DNA of 64,000 nt from Shewanella gelidii (GCF_014647855.1 NZ_BMPZ01000006.1:119471-183470), one strand, 5' to 3'. Shown: positions 47,579-55,522, counted from the stretch's first letter. Made by a program: numbers and translations. Notes: generated by a model not told the origin, from the sequence alone.

Positions 47579-49138
47579 ATGAAGTACCTTTTCTTTCTCA
47601 CAATACTTTTCCCTTACATTTCTCAAGCAAGCATTTCTCTTGTTGGAAAAGGTCACATCGCTCATACGCCTATTGAAATGCACTTAGAAGTAAGTGATAA
47701 AGGTGAAGCTACAGGGAGCTACTTCTATACCAAAACAAAAATCCCAATAGAGCTAAAGGGAAAGCTTATCGGGCGTGAAATTACTCTTGAAACTATTAAT
47801 GTTCCAAAAATAAATGAGGTTTTTAAAGGAAACGTAATAATTTTTGAAGGTGAAATTTCACGTATTAGTGGTAAGTGGTTCGGGGCTTATTTGGGGACTT
47901 ATGGTGGTTACGGGAATAACTCTGAGGGCTATGATTTCAAAGTTGAAGGTAGAACGAATCCATTACTCGACCGCAATCTAACGTGTAAAGAAATGGAGGA
48001 AGCCCCAGAATTGGCATTTGAGTTGGGAGATTTAGGCTCAGGCTACGGGTCTCCAAATGTTGTTGATTATGACTGCCCTAAAAGTCTGAGCCAATTAGAT
48101 TTTCTTCAAAAAGTAATTGGGCAGGCAAGTGGTATACGAAGCCCCTCAAGTTTACCCCGATATTGCACAGGGTCTATTATTTATGCTCAATGGCGTTACT
48201 ACCATTTCGACCTAGCAAGACTTGGGTATTACCCTGAAGGCTTCGCCTCAAGAAAGAGAGGAAAGACACAAGGTATGGAGTATTTTGAAGAGTGGAGTTA
48301 TCACAGCTTATATAACCGAAGTGTTTACAAGGAGTATATGACTGAGTTAGAAAAAGTAAGGCCTCTATTGACGGATTGGTATATTGAAACGCACGCGATT
48401 GATCGTACACTTGCTCAGAAATATACAGAAAACGCTATGGAAAGAATCTCTAACTATGGATTTGGTAGCTACTTTTACCGCTGGAAACCTGAGGCGTTGG
48501 TTCCGTTTACCGACCAAGCAACGAATGGAAATTATACTAACTTTGTGCTTTCCATCAATAATGCTTCAGAAAATCAGAAAGCCAATAGTCTTCGTAGACT
48601 GTTAGCTCACAATACCAAGCGAGAAATTATTGAAAAGTTAGTTTTAGCTATACAAACACCCACCCAAAGAAAGAGATCTGAATCTATTATTTCAAATGCA
48701 GTATATAGCCCCAGTAATATTCAGATACTTTTAGATGCCGGATTTTCTCCAGATCATCAGAATGAATTTGGAAAAACCGCGTTATATTACGCAATTCAAT
48801 TTAGTCAGCATGTTTCGGTTAGCGTACTATTAAATAGTGGTGCTAATGTAAATCATACATATCAATTGGAGAAAGAAAATAAATGGAGCTGTTCTAATAT
48901 TGAGAGGTGGGGCAGGACTCCATTGATGCATGCAGCTCAACACTCTGATGTTGAAATGATTAAGCTATTGTTGGAAGCTGGCGCAGATTTACATGCCAAA
49001 GATGCCAAGGGTTCTAGCCCAATCGATTACGCAAAAGATAACCTTAAACAAGAGAATGTGAATTTCTTGTCCAAAGAATTAGAAAAAAAACCATTTAACA
49101 AATCACTGCAACGGAACTCTAAAGCGTCCGTTGAGTAA
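47579..49138 (+). CDS. cassette gene: secreted ankyrin-repeat protein
   Basis: The 519-residue protein has a signal peptide (KYLFFLTILFPYISQASIS). Residues about 20-160 look beta-rich (SLVGKGHIAHTPIEMHLEV), residues 160-330 are of unknown type, and the end has at least three ankyrin repeats (NIQILLDAGFSPDHQNEFGK, TALYYAIQFS, SVLLNSGANVN, RTPLMHAAQHSDVEMIKLLL). Ankyrin repeats bind other proteins. The last 16 residues (KPFNKSLQRNSKASVE) are encoded by the attC itself. The exported location and the cassette context suggest an interaction or immunity role, which is a guess. Confidence 0.75.
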   Translation: MKYLFFLTILFPYISQASISLVGKGHIAHTPIEMHLEVSDKGEATGSYFYTKTKIPIELKGKLIGREITLETINVPKINEVFKGNVIIFEGEISRISGKWFGAYLGTYGGYGNNSEGYDFKVEGRTNPLLDRNLTCKEMEEAPELAFELGDLGSGYGSPNVVDYDCPKSLSQLDFLQKVIGQASGIRSPSSLPRYCTGSIIYAQWRYYHFDLARLGYYPEGFASRKRGKTQGMEYFEEWSYHSLYNRSVYKEYMTELEKVRPLLTDWYIETHAIDRTLAQKYTENAMERISNYGFGSYFYRWKPEALVPFTDQATNGNYTNFVLSINNASENQKANSLRRLLAHNTKREIIEKLVLAIQTPTQRKRSESIISNAVYSPSNIQILLDAGFSPDHQNEFGKTALYYAIQFSQHVSVSVLLNSGANVNHTYQLEKENKWSCSNIERWGRTPLMHAAQHSDVEMIKLLLEAGADLHAKDAKGSSPIDYAKDNLKQENVNFLSKELEKKPFNKSLQRNSKASVE

Positions 49139-49148
49139 TTCGTTATGC
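49093..49148 (+). repeat. short attC site overlapping the gene end
   Basis: R'' ATTTAAC at 49093-49099 and R' GTTATGC at 49142-49148, with CAACGGA/TCCGTTG arms between. At about 56 bp it is near the lower size for attC. Confidence 0.8.
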
Positions 49149-49453
49149 CTAAAGGATTGGTTGTGAGAGTTTTTGTGTTTTTGTTATTAGTGTGTTTAAC
49201 CGGCTGTAGTAAAAACGTCGATACTGCGCTGACTGATGAAGAACTAGTAGCAGAGTTCTCTGAGCACGAACAGCAATACATACTATTGCGTAATATGATC
49301 ACACATGACGCAAAGGTTCTTAAAAAATTTGAGATCGGAGATGACCGTCTAGGTGAATATCGGCTGTACGACGATGGTTGGGCAAAGCAGTATGGGAATC
49401 ATGTCTCGCTTGAATCGGTTCTGTCCAGCCTAGAGCTAACCGCCACCTGCTAG
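49145..49453 (+). CDS. cassette gene: small lipoprotein, unknown function
   Basis: The 102-residue protein has a lipoprotein signal ending LTGC (cysteine 21). The mature part is short and acidic (TDEELVAEFSEHEQQYILLR). Its opening TDEEL resembles the cassette lipoprotein at 18.0 kb (TLTDEEKQK), but the rest does not align clearly. The ATG lies within the attC R' region (GTTATGCC). The right end of this cassette has no recognisable attC, so the array breaks here. Confidence 0.65.
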   Translation: MPKGLVVRVFVFLLLVCLTGCSKNVDTALTDEELVAEFSEHEQQYILLRNMITHDAKVLKKFEIGDDRLGEYRLYDDGWAKQYGNHVSLESVLSSLELTATC

Positions 49454-49756
49454 CTCACCCATGCCCCTATACGAGTTTCATTGGGAAGCCTCTTAGGTAG
49501 TAACCCTGTCAGTTGGCTTAACTTTGCTAATCCATTATTGTCACAGGTTTCCTGCTTTCAACGATATCTCTGTGCCAATGCTCATTTTTCGTTTAAGAGT
49601 GCTCGTTCTTTTTGAGCAAGGCTGATAGAGTGCTTATGAGCCAATAGCTTTGCTAAAGCCTAGATTTAGATAATAGGCATTATTAAATGCGCATGCGCAG
49701 TATACAAATGTTATGCTCAAGAATAGGGAGCCATTTCAATATATGGATATTTATAA
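49454..49756 (+). other. 303-bp gap after the second cassette run
   Basis: No gene or attC is visible. Likely degraded DNA between the cassette array and the next gene, which may hold that gene's promoter. Confidence 0.4.
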
Positions 49757-51130
49757 ATGATTGGATTGCTTGTTTTAGGCCATCTTGCGCTTGTTATTAT
49801 TTCCCTAGCTGTTGCCACGTCATCTTTGGTAGTGATTTTAAGGAAAGGAATAACGACCAAAGCAACTTCTACGTTTTTTATAGCCATGCTGGTATTTGTG
49901 TTTCTGACGTGGGAGCACTTGGTTGGTCTTGGGATTTATAAAGCACAATGCGCCTTGTTTTCTGGCTTCCATTTAAGCGAGCCTATTTATGCAGGCAATA
50001 AAGGCTATCTACTAAGTGATTCTAGAAACTGGGGGAGTAAACATGGATACAATGGATATGTGAGCAGAGCGTTTGAGGATTTAGTGACTGGTCGCATTGG
50101 TTTTTTTGAAGTGTATAGGTATGGCAGTAATCAAGTAAATAAATACTTTTTGACTGACAAAAAAAGTATCTCATGTGCTCCGATCAGAATAGTAAGAATG
50201 TTGATTGGTAGTATAGATAAAATTCCTAAATCAAAGTGCCTTGGAATGGAGGCGCTGGAAAGCCCATCATCTAGATATCTTGTCACGGGGTACAATAAGC
50301 GAGGCGCTGGTAGAAACCCATCTGTAACTGATACAAAGACTGGGGATGTAGTTAGTAAATTACGTTGGTTTTCACTCTCTACCAAACCATATATTTTATT
50401 CAGTAAAGGTGGAAATCAAAGTTGTCCGTCATCTGCACATTATCCTAAGCAATTAATTACTGCATTTACTTTTAAAGATAAGTTTGGCTTCATCTGGCCA
50501 TGGAAGGATGACATAGAATTACCAAAAGAAATTAAAAATAGAAATGGAACATTTTCACCTAAAAAAAATAAAAATGACTATGACGTAAGCGAGGTGATTG
50601 AGAAGCCATGCTCAAATTTCATGAAAAGGATTAATGACACTGGTATTAGTTACAGTTTTCATAAAATAAAGGCTTACAGAGGTAACAAAGAGGTCAGTAT
50701 CAATCTAGATAGACAAAGAAGTAAGTCCTCTGAAATAGATGTATTTGTGAACAAAACTGACAAGCCCATTATGTTGTATCTTACAGGCTACGATCCAATC
50801 ATATGGAATATATATCAAGAGGAAGGCGCAAAAATACTTGGGATTTTTGCGGGGGGAAATCATGGTAAGGCTATTATTGGCCCTGATAATTCTACTAGAG
50901 TACTTATTCATACTAGCGAGTATAACCCTGGAGTTAATTGTTCGAGCTTTGATTTTTTTACATCATTTAGTAAAGAAACAAACATGCGCAGGGACTTCGA
51001 CTCAGTAAATGATGTTAAAGTCGGCAATAGATTTGTGATTGGTGGCCAATATAAAAGAGCAGATGATTATAAGACATACAATGATTATCCGATTGAAAAT
51101 TATTTATTCCTCAAAAAGCATAACAAATAA
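49757..51130 (+). CDS. membrane-anchored protein of unknown function
   Basis: The 457-residue protein has two N-terminal membrane helices (LLVLGHLALVIISLAVA and TFFIAMLVFVFLTWEHLV, residues about 3-60), then a large external or cytoplasmic region with many serines and lysines. Near residue 330-360 is EIDVFVNKTDKPIMLYLTGY followed by DPIIWNI, a pattern found in several secreted hypothetical proteins in which a beta domain ends with Y-x-P-x-x-W-N. AT-rich and unlike the core. Start at ATG 49757; no good ribosome site, so the N-terminus is uncertain. Confidence 0.6.
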   Translation: MIGLLVLGHLALVIISLAVATSSLVVILRKGITTKATSTFFIAMLVFVFLTWEHLVGLGIYKAQCALFSGFHLSEPIYAGNKGYLLSDSRNWGSKHGYNGYVSRAFEDLVTGRIGFFEVYRYGSNQVNKYFLTDKKSISCAPIRIVRMLIGSIDKIPKSKCLGMEALESPSSRYLVTGYNKRGAGRNPSVTDTKTGDVVSKLRWFSLSTKPYILFSKGGNQSCPSSAHYPKQLITAFTFKDKFGFIWPWKDDIELPKEIKNRNGTFSPKKNKNDYDVSEVIEKPCSNFMKRINDTGISYSFHKIKAYRGNKEVSINLDRQRSKSSEIDVFVNKTDKPIMLYLTGYDPIIWNIYQEEGAKILGIFAGGNHGKAIIGPDNSTRVLIHTSEYNPGVNCSSFDFFTSFSKETNMRRDFDSVNDVKVGNRFVIGGQYKRADDYKTYNDYPIENYLFLKKHNK

Positions 51131-51594
51131 AGCCATAGTGACGCTTACACGCACATACTTTAGGCGTTACCAATACTTTTCCTAATCCTTCAGTCTACCT
51201 TTAGAGTGTTTGCGTTAACGCACTTCTGTCCAAAAGTGGGTTAGGGTTCCCAATTACTTGCCACCATCTTCACTTTTCTGCTATCTGTAAAACTTATTAC
51301 TCTGGAAGCAGTGCTACGTTCTTGATTTCAAGTTCTGTCCGAAGTGATACGGCAGATTTCACGTAGATGCTCCAAACTCAATAATTCTCAATCATAGTTA
51401 GAGCAAATGTAGTATCTAGTCTTTTAAAAGGCATGATCCAGTGCTTAAATGCTAAAACCAACATGAGCACTTACTAATAGATCAGTTAAGCAATTGAAAT
51501 AATGTAGGAATAAAATAACCCTTTAAGCTGGATCGATCCAAGTATAATTTGCTATTAACAAAATTACAGGAAGTGGCACTCGAACACACAGTGT
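51131..51594 (+). other. 464-bp gap left of the prophage
   Basis: No gene seen. Contains the inverted repeat GGATCGATCC near 51530-51539. Presumably former dif-flanking chromosomal DNA. Confidence 0.4.
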
Positions 51595-51622
51595 ATTTAA
51601 CATAATATACAGAGTACGACTA
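51595..51622 (+). other. left attachment site, hybrid dif-like
   Basis: XerD arm ATTTAACATAA and centre TATACA match the dif consensus exactly. The XerC-arm side (GAGTACGACTA) matches poorly. This is expected if the XerC arm came from the phage. Confidence 0.75.
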
Positions 51623-51636
51623 AAAAAAGCCCAAAA

Positions 51637-51906
51637 CTAAGAGGCGAGTGCTTCATAAGCTGCTGATAAATCAGGATCTTTTAGCTTAACTGCCATTGTC
51701 GCAAAGTGAGACTTTATTTTATCTTCACCCGCTAATTCAGAGATTTTAAAAAGAACTTCATCCGAAGGAAATTTGCCAGTTTCACGCCATCTAACGAACT
51801 CGCCTAGGCTTACGTCCGTAATACCTAATTTCATAGCAGCTTGTCGAATGCTTCCACGTGTTGATGCGCGGGAGATTGCGCGGGATAAAAGCTCATCGTA
51901 ATGCAT
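51637..51906 (-). CDS. prophage repressor, helix-turn-helix
   Basis: The 89-residue protein begins MHYDELLSRAISRASTRGSI and has a helix-turn-helix (RQAAMKLGITDVSLGEFVRW, residues about 20-40). The start at 51906 follows from the domain; the longer frame to 51978 would run across the operator area. It is divergent from the replication genes across about 260 bp containing tandem palindromes, as in phage immunity regions. PM2 has two repressors in the equivalent place. It probably keeps the element silent. Confidence 0.75.
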   Translation of the reverse strand: MHYDELLSRAISRASTRGSIRQAAMKLGITDVSLGEFVRWRETGKFPSDEVLFKISELAGEDKIKSHFATMAVKLKDPDLSAAYEALAS

Positions 51907-51920
51907 TGATAAAAATCCAA

Positions 51921-52062
51921 GTTTTGTAGTCACAAACCAAGAATAGCACTTGTCGCAAAATGAGACAAATACGCTCAATTCTTAGTCAAAAGCTCAAGCT
52001 GACCAGCTTGATACCAAGCTGTTCAGCTTGTATTGTTTTCCTGCCGTTGTTTTGTAGTCACA
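51921..52062. promoter_or_regulatory. divergent control region with repeated operators
   Basis: Between the repressor and the first rightward gene are: two exact copies of GTTTTGTAGTCACA (51921-51934 and 52049-52062); an inverted repeat TTGTC-N9-GACAA (51950-51968); and two perfect palindromes CAAGCTGACCAGCTTG (51995-52010) and CAAGCTGTTCAGCTTG (52015-52030) exactly 20 bp apart, on the same face of the helix. The last pair is the strongest candidate for cooperative repressor binding. Confidence 0.75.
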
Positions 52063-52167
52063 CATGAAATAACAGCGTTCCATTAATTGGGTTGTCTCGG
52101 TGTTTTGGGGGGAGTGCACATCCCCTCAAAACATTACCCGAACAAACCCACGAACAGAGACAATACG

Positions 52168-52371
52168 ATGATTGCACCAAGTATCAATAGCATAGAGAAC
52201 ATGAATAAGGGTTTAACGCCTTCGCCATGGTCAAAAGAATTCCTCCTATCTCAAGCCGATAAATACCAGCAGATTGCCGAATGGCACAGAATTAGCGGCA
52301 ATGATTCAAATGCTGAAAAGTCACTGCAACTTGTGGCGACTTACCAGCGTTTAGCCAAGCAACATAGTTAA
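52168..52371 (+). CDS. prophage early protein, 67 residues
   Basis: A small protein (MIAPSINSIENMNKGLTPSP at the start, then FLLSQADKYQQIAEWHRISG) that is mostly helical. ATG at 52168; the longer upstream frame from 52087 includes likely leader DNA. It is the first gene on the rightward side of the control region, 12 bases before the replication gene. No family recognised. Confidence 0.6.
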   Translation: MIAPSINSIENMNKGLTPSPWSKEFLLSQADKYQQIAEWHRISGNDSNAEKSLQLVATYQRLAKQHS

Positions 52372-52383
52372 GTCTAGCGCACC

Positions 52384-52980
52384 ATGAAGCATACGCCCCA
52401 AGCCCACAATAAAAGTCGCAGTGAACGCCCGTTTGCCGCGCTTAATCGTGCGCGTTGGAACCACTATTTAGAAAACCCTTCATCACAATTGATGCTGCAA
52501 ACCAAGTGCGGCAAGGCAACACAGAAACGCTTTCTGGTGGATATTGCGGTTGTGATGGACACGTTAGTCAGTAACATGTGTTTGCGTACTCGCAAGGTCG
52601 GGACCATTGCCAAAAATGGTTTTTTCCTGTTTACATGGGACACTATAGCCAAAAAAGCAGGGCTTCCCGTTTGGCGTGTTAAGCAGTGTGCAAGCCGTAT
52701 CATTGAAAATGGTTGGTTAGAGTCGACACAGCCAAGAGGGACGAACGCGAAGCAGGAATATGTATGCCTTGCTTCGATAAAGCGGATCACCTACAAGTAC
52801 ATTGAGCAAACCGGACTCAAAAAGGCGTTTATCGACGCACACGCAGCGGCTAAAAAGTCAGTCGAGAAGTTAGCCAAGCGTTACCAGACCAAAGTTAAGT
52901 ACCTTCTAACACCTATCACTCTACTGGCAAAATTCGAAGCCAGACGCAGCACACAGCGCCCCGTAGCACCGCCAAGCTAG
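52384..52980 (+). CDS. candidate replication initiator, RepA-like winged helix
   Basis: The 198-residue basic protein has a central winged helix (TWDTIAKKAGLPVWRVKQ, then IIENGWLES, residues about 83-122) and a basic C-terminal helix region (SVEKLAKRYQTKVKYLLTP). The arrangement recalls IncFII-type plasmid RepA proteins, from memory only. It lies upstream of a 556-bp non-coding region with DnaA boxes. It is not the large rolling-circle Rep (P12) of PM2. The role in replication is inferred. Confidence 0.55.
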   Translation: MKHTPQAHNKSRSERPFAALNRARWNHYLENPSSQLMLQTKCGKATQKRFLVDIAVVMDTLVSNMCLRTRKVGTIAKNGFFLFTWDTIAKKAGLPVWRVKQCASRIIENGWLESTQPRGTNAKQEYVCLASIKRITYKYIEQTGLKKAFIDAHAAAKKSVEKLAKRYQTKVKYLLTPITLLAKFEARRSTQRPVAPPS

Positions 52981-53067
52981 TACCAGTTCATCAAATACGC
53001 CGCTTAATTGCGGATTTTCACGTTTTACACCTATCAATTGTGCTCATTATTTAGTCGTTTTCACCCT

Positions 53068-53155
53068 TGTACATTAGAATAATCATATGTACAGCCAAGC
53101 AAAACGGATCATGTGATCCTAAAAAGTGGTCATTATTCACACGTTCTGTGGATAA
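53068..53155. other. candidate origin of replication of the prophage
   Basis: TGTACAT/ATGTACA (53068-53093), GGATCATGTGATCC with two GATC sites (53106-53119), and two inverted DnaA boxes, TTATTCACA (53133-53141) and the perfect TGTGGATAA (53147-53155), follow the RepA-like gene. Such clustering is typical of plasmid-type origins. Confidence 0.6.
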
Positions 53156-53170
53156 GTGTGTGTGTAAGCT

Positions 53171-53529
53171 GTGACACCGCTTCTAGACTACTCCAAGGGT
53201 CTACACCAAGTAATTATTCCTCATAGTATGGCTACTAGTGTCTTATCTAAAGATAAGAAGAAATACTTATTAGTGCTTTACCCTTGCTTCGCTGTGGGTA
53301 AGCATATAATGCTTGTCCATTTCCTAGCTTTCGCTAGGGGACAATCGCCTTCGGTGCTGATAGTTGGCTTTCCCTAACGGGCTTTGAACTTCGTTTGGAT
53401 GCATAGCTTGGTATCCCTGCGGGGCTTATCGCTTCGCGATGGCCTAGCAAGAAAGAAAAGCAAAATTGAAAACTGATTAAGTGCTTGTTAGACTCGCAAG
53501 CGAGACAACCCTCTTTTAACTCAAGAGGG
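53171..53529 (+). other. hairpin-rich non-coding stretch of the prophage
   Basis: Several short stems follow one another: CTTATC/GATAAG, AGCAT/ATGCT (53301-53313), a nested TTGTCC..CCTAGC/GCTAGG..GGACAA (53313-53343), ATCGC/GCGAT, CTCGC/GCGAG and CCCTCTT/AAGAGGG (53509-53529). The last contains the GAGGG ribosome site of the next gene. It may be a structured RNA or single-strand origin; no known family. Confidence 0.5.
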
Positions 53530-53536
53530 TAACAGC

Positions 53537-53848
53537 GTGAAAGAACAAACCAACCAAGAGCAAAAGCCAGAGCCACAAGCAACCGCTCAAGAGCAAGGGC
53601 TTTCTCTTTACGAAAAATATCAAGCTTTAATGCAAAAGTTTGCTGATATTGAACAAATCCCCAATTATCGCCCCGATTTAAAAGCCTCAGAAGGTCAAAA
53701 ACTGGCAGTTGAATCTATTCAGCTGTGCGGTGAGCTTGTGCAAACCGTTCAAATCATGGACGCAGATATTAACCGCTTATTTAAGTACGCCGAAAAAATG
53801 GGTAAGTGGTTAGAAGGTCAAGAGGGCTGGACGCATGAAGAAAGCTGA
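53537..53848 (+). CDS. prophage protein, 103 residues, unknown
   Basis: A soluble acidic helical protein rich in glutamine at the start (EQTNQEQKPEPQATAQEQ) with a heptad-like middle (LVQTVQIMDADINRLFKYAEK). GTG start; its ribosome site GAGGG lies in a hairpin arm. It overlaps the next gene by 14 bases. It begins the rightward late cluster. No family recognised. Confidence 0.65.
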   Translation: MKEQTNQEQKPEPQATAQEQGLSLYEKYQALMQKFADIEQIPNYRPDLKASEGQKLAVESIQLCGELVQTVQIMDADINRLFKYAEKMGKWLEGQEGWTHEES

Positions 53849-54239
53849 ACCGACGATTGTCGGTGAAATTTCTTGTGGTGTCTGTAATGCCGTTGCAGAG
53901 GTGCGCCAGCGTTCGACGGGTAAAAAACTTTTGTATACCTATTGCCCGAATTGTAAAGCTGACCAACGCACAGGTAAGCAGATTCAGGCGTTCTGGGCTG
54001 AAAATATGCAGTCCGTTGGCACGATTGGCACCCGTCAACCCGAACCCGCTCCCGAACCAATCACCGAAAACGCCCCAGAAACCGACACAGGCGACGATAT
54101 ACCAGAATGGGAACCAGAGCAGCCGAAAGCCGAAGAAAAGCCAGAGGATTCAGATTCTCGTGGTTCTGGCTGGGTTGTCGGCGGTCTAATCGCCGCTGTT
54201 CTATTGGCATTTGGAATTAAAGCAGGATCACAACAATGA
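53835..54239 (+). CDS. prophage zinc-ribbon membrane protein
   Basis: The 134-residue protein has an N-terminal zinc ribbon (CGVC at residues 14-17, CPNC at 37-40, with RQRSTGKKLLYTY between), a long acidic proline-rich linker (PEPAPEPITENAPETDTGDD), and a C-terminal membrane helix (GSGWVVGGLIAAVLLAFGIK). PM2 has a zinc-binding transcription factor (P14), but a membrane anchor is not expected there, so I do not equate them. It overlaps both neighbours. Confidence 0.65.
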   Translation: MKKAEPTIVGEISCGVCNAVAEVRQRSTGKKLLYTYCPNCKADQRTGKQIQAFWAENMQSVGTIGTRQPEPAPEPITENAPETDTGDDIPEWEPEQPKAEEKPEDSDSRGSGWVVGGLIAAVLLAFGIKAGSQQ

Positions 54240-54796
54240 ACGATAAGACAAAAACCACCGAAAACACCGAAGAATTGACCGTAACTGACCAAACTCAGAC
54301 CGAAACAAGCACCGAACAAGCCCCAGTTGAACCCGAAAATGATGCGTTTAATGCCGAAGTTGAAGCAACAAAACAAGCTGAAACGCCCAAAACCACAGGC
54401 GACAAAGGCGAAAACGGCAAGGACACCAAAAAAGTATACCCACCAATGAGTGAGACAATTGCAAGAAATACGCTTGCAGGTGGTCTTGATTGGGTAACTC
54501 AGGGCGCATCTATGATGTTCAAAATGGATTTATCCCTGACGCCATTAGAGCGAGATAAGTTTGCAGAAGGTGTTGCGCCGTATTTGTCAGAGCAAAGCCA
54601 TAAGCACCCATGGATAAATAAAACCATTGGGCGTTCGGTCGAAGTAAGGGCACTTACTGCAGTCTGTTTTCTAAGTTTATCGCTATATAACAAATATGCA
54701 GAGGGCAGAAAGCGCCTTGAGCTTGAAGCGCGACGAATTGAGCTAGAGCACCAGCGCCAAATGAAGGAATTGGAGCAAGCGCATGGCCATCAATAA
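54236..54796 (+). CDS. prophage membrane protein upstream of the packaging ATPase
   Basis: The 186-residue protein has an acidic threonine-rich N-terminus (residues 1-65), a helical middle (SETIARNTLAGGLDWVTQG, then MSE-like helices), a hydrophobic segment (VRALTAVCFLSLSLYNKYA, residues about 139-157) and a charged coiled-coil tail (RKRLELEARRIELEHQRQMK). The stop overlaps the ATPase start, so the products may act together. GLDWVTQGASMM resembles GLDWWMKYEQIA of the small protein encoded after the capsid gene. Likely a virion or packaging-vertex protein. Confidence 0.6.
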   Translation: MNDKTKTTENTEELTVTDQTQTETSTEQAPVEPENDAFNAEVEATKQAETPKTTGDKGENGKDTKKVYPPMSETIARNTLAGGLDWVTQGASMMFKMDLSLTPLERDKFAEGVAPYLSEQSHKHPWINKTIGRSVEVRALTAVCFLSLSLYNKYAEGRKRLELEARRIELEHQRQMKELEQAHGHQ

Positions 54797-55475
54797 GAAC
54801 AACCGATTAAAGCCTTTGCATTGTGCCTATACCGCTGGCACTGGCGGCGGTAAAGCGGTTGCGGTTCAATACGCTGGGATGATGCCTAAAAGCCCGTGTT
54901 TGGCTATGTTTGATCCGTATGGTGATTATGTCTATAAAACGGGCTGTGAATACGATACGGGCTTTGCGGGTAAACGTACCTATCACTATGCAACACGGGC
55001 AGCTTTTGCAGAAGCGTTCAAAAATGCTTGGGGGTCGAAAAAGCCGTTTAGAATCGGTTATAAACCCGAAAACCCTACCCGTGATGAAATGCTTTGGTTC
55101 TGCAATCTGATGTGGTTAGCCTCTGATGGCCATAGACGCTTAGATGTGGTTATCGAAGAACTTGCTAAATGGTGTGACAGTACGGGTAAAGAGCAAAGCT
55201 CACTCGGCCAATGCTTCACTGGTGGCCGTAAATTTGGCCTTGTGATGCATCCTGTTTTTCAGCGTAGCACCGAAGTACCCAAAACGATTTTGGCCATGTC
55301 GCCTTATAAAATCGTAGGGATGCAAGAAACGCTGGCAGATGCTACCCGAATGGCGAAGGAATGCGGCGTAGATGTGCAAGATATTCTGGCGCTTGAAGAA
55401 CTGACCTACATCAAGAAAAACCCTAAATTGGGTGATGTTGAGCCGTTTAGCCTTAAGCACGTTTTTGACGATTAG
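54783..55475 (+). CDS. genome-packaging ATPase (PM2 P9-like, FtsK/HerA superfamily)
   Basis: The 230-residue protein shows a P-loop near residue 14-21 (AGTGGGKA), a strand-Asp motif LAMFDPYGDYV, a Walker B LDVVIEEL (residues about 118-125) and the P9-type segment GGRKFGLVMHPVFQRSTEVP. Lone ATPases of this size directly before the capsid gene pump DNA into capsids of PRD1- and PM2-type viruses. The Walker A ends K-A, lacking the usual Ser/Thr that ligates magnesium, which is unusual. It is followed by a strong terminator. Confidence 0.8.
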   Translation: MAINKNNRLKPLHCAYTAGTGGGKAVAVQYAGMMPKSPCLAMFDPYGDYVYKTGCEYDTGFAGKRTYHYATRAAFAEAFKNAWGSKKPFRIGYKPENPTRDEMLWFCNLMWLASDGHRRLDVVIEELAKWCDSTGKEQSSLGQCFTGGRKFGLVMHPVFQRSTEVPKTILAMSPYKIVGMQETLADATRMAKECGVDVQDILALEELTYIKKNPKLGDVEPFSLKHVFDD

Positions 55476-55484
55476 TAAATGCCG

Positions 55485-55516
55485 CTAGGAACTAAAGGTA
55501 TACCGCTAGTTCCTAG
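55485..55516. repeat. inverted repeat after the ATPase gene
   Basis: CTAGGAACTA and TAGTTCCTAG arms around a 12-base centre that itself contains GGTATACC. It precedes the terminator. Could be an operator or extra RNA stem. Confidence 0.5.
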
Positions 55517-55522
55517 AAAAAT

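Noticed and set aside
53171..53377. 68-codon frame in the hairpin-rich prophage gap
   Set aside because: No ribosome site, and the stem-loops explain the sequence better than a protein.
53301..53529. Could the run of short stems be a CRISPR array?
   Set aside because: The stems differ in sequence and spacing; there are no identical direct repeats or spacers and no cas gene.
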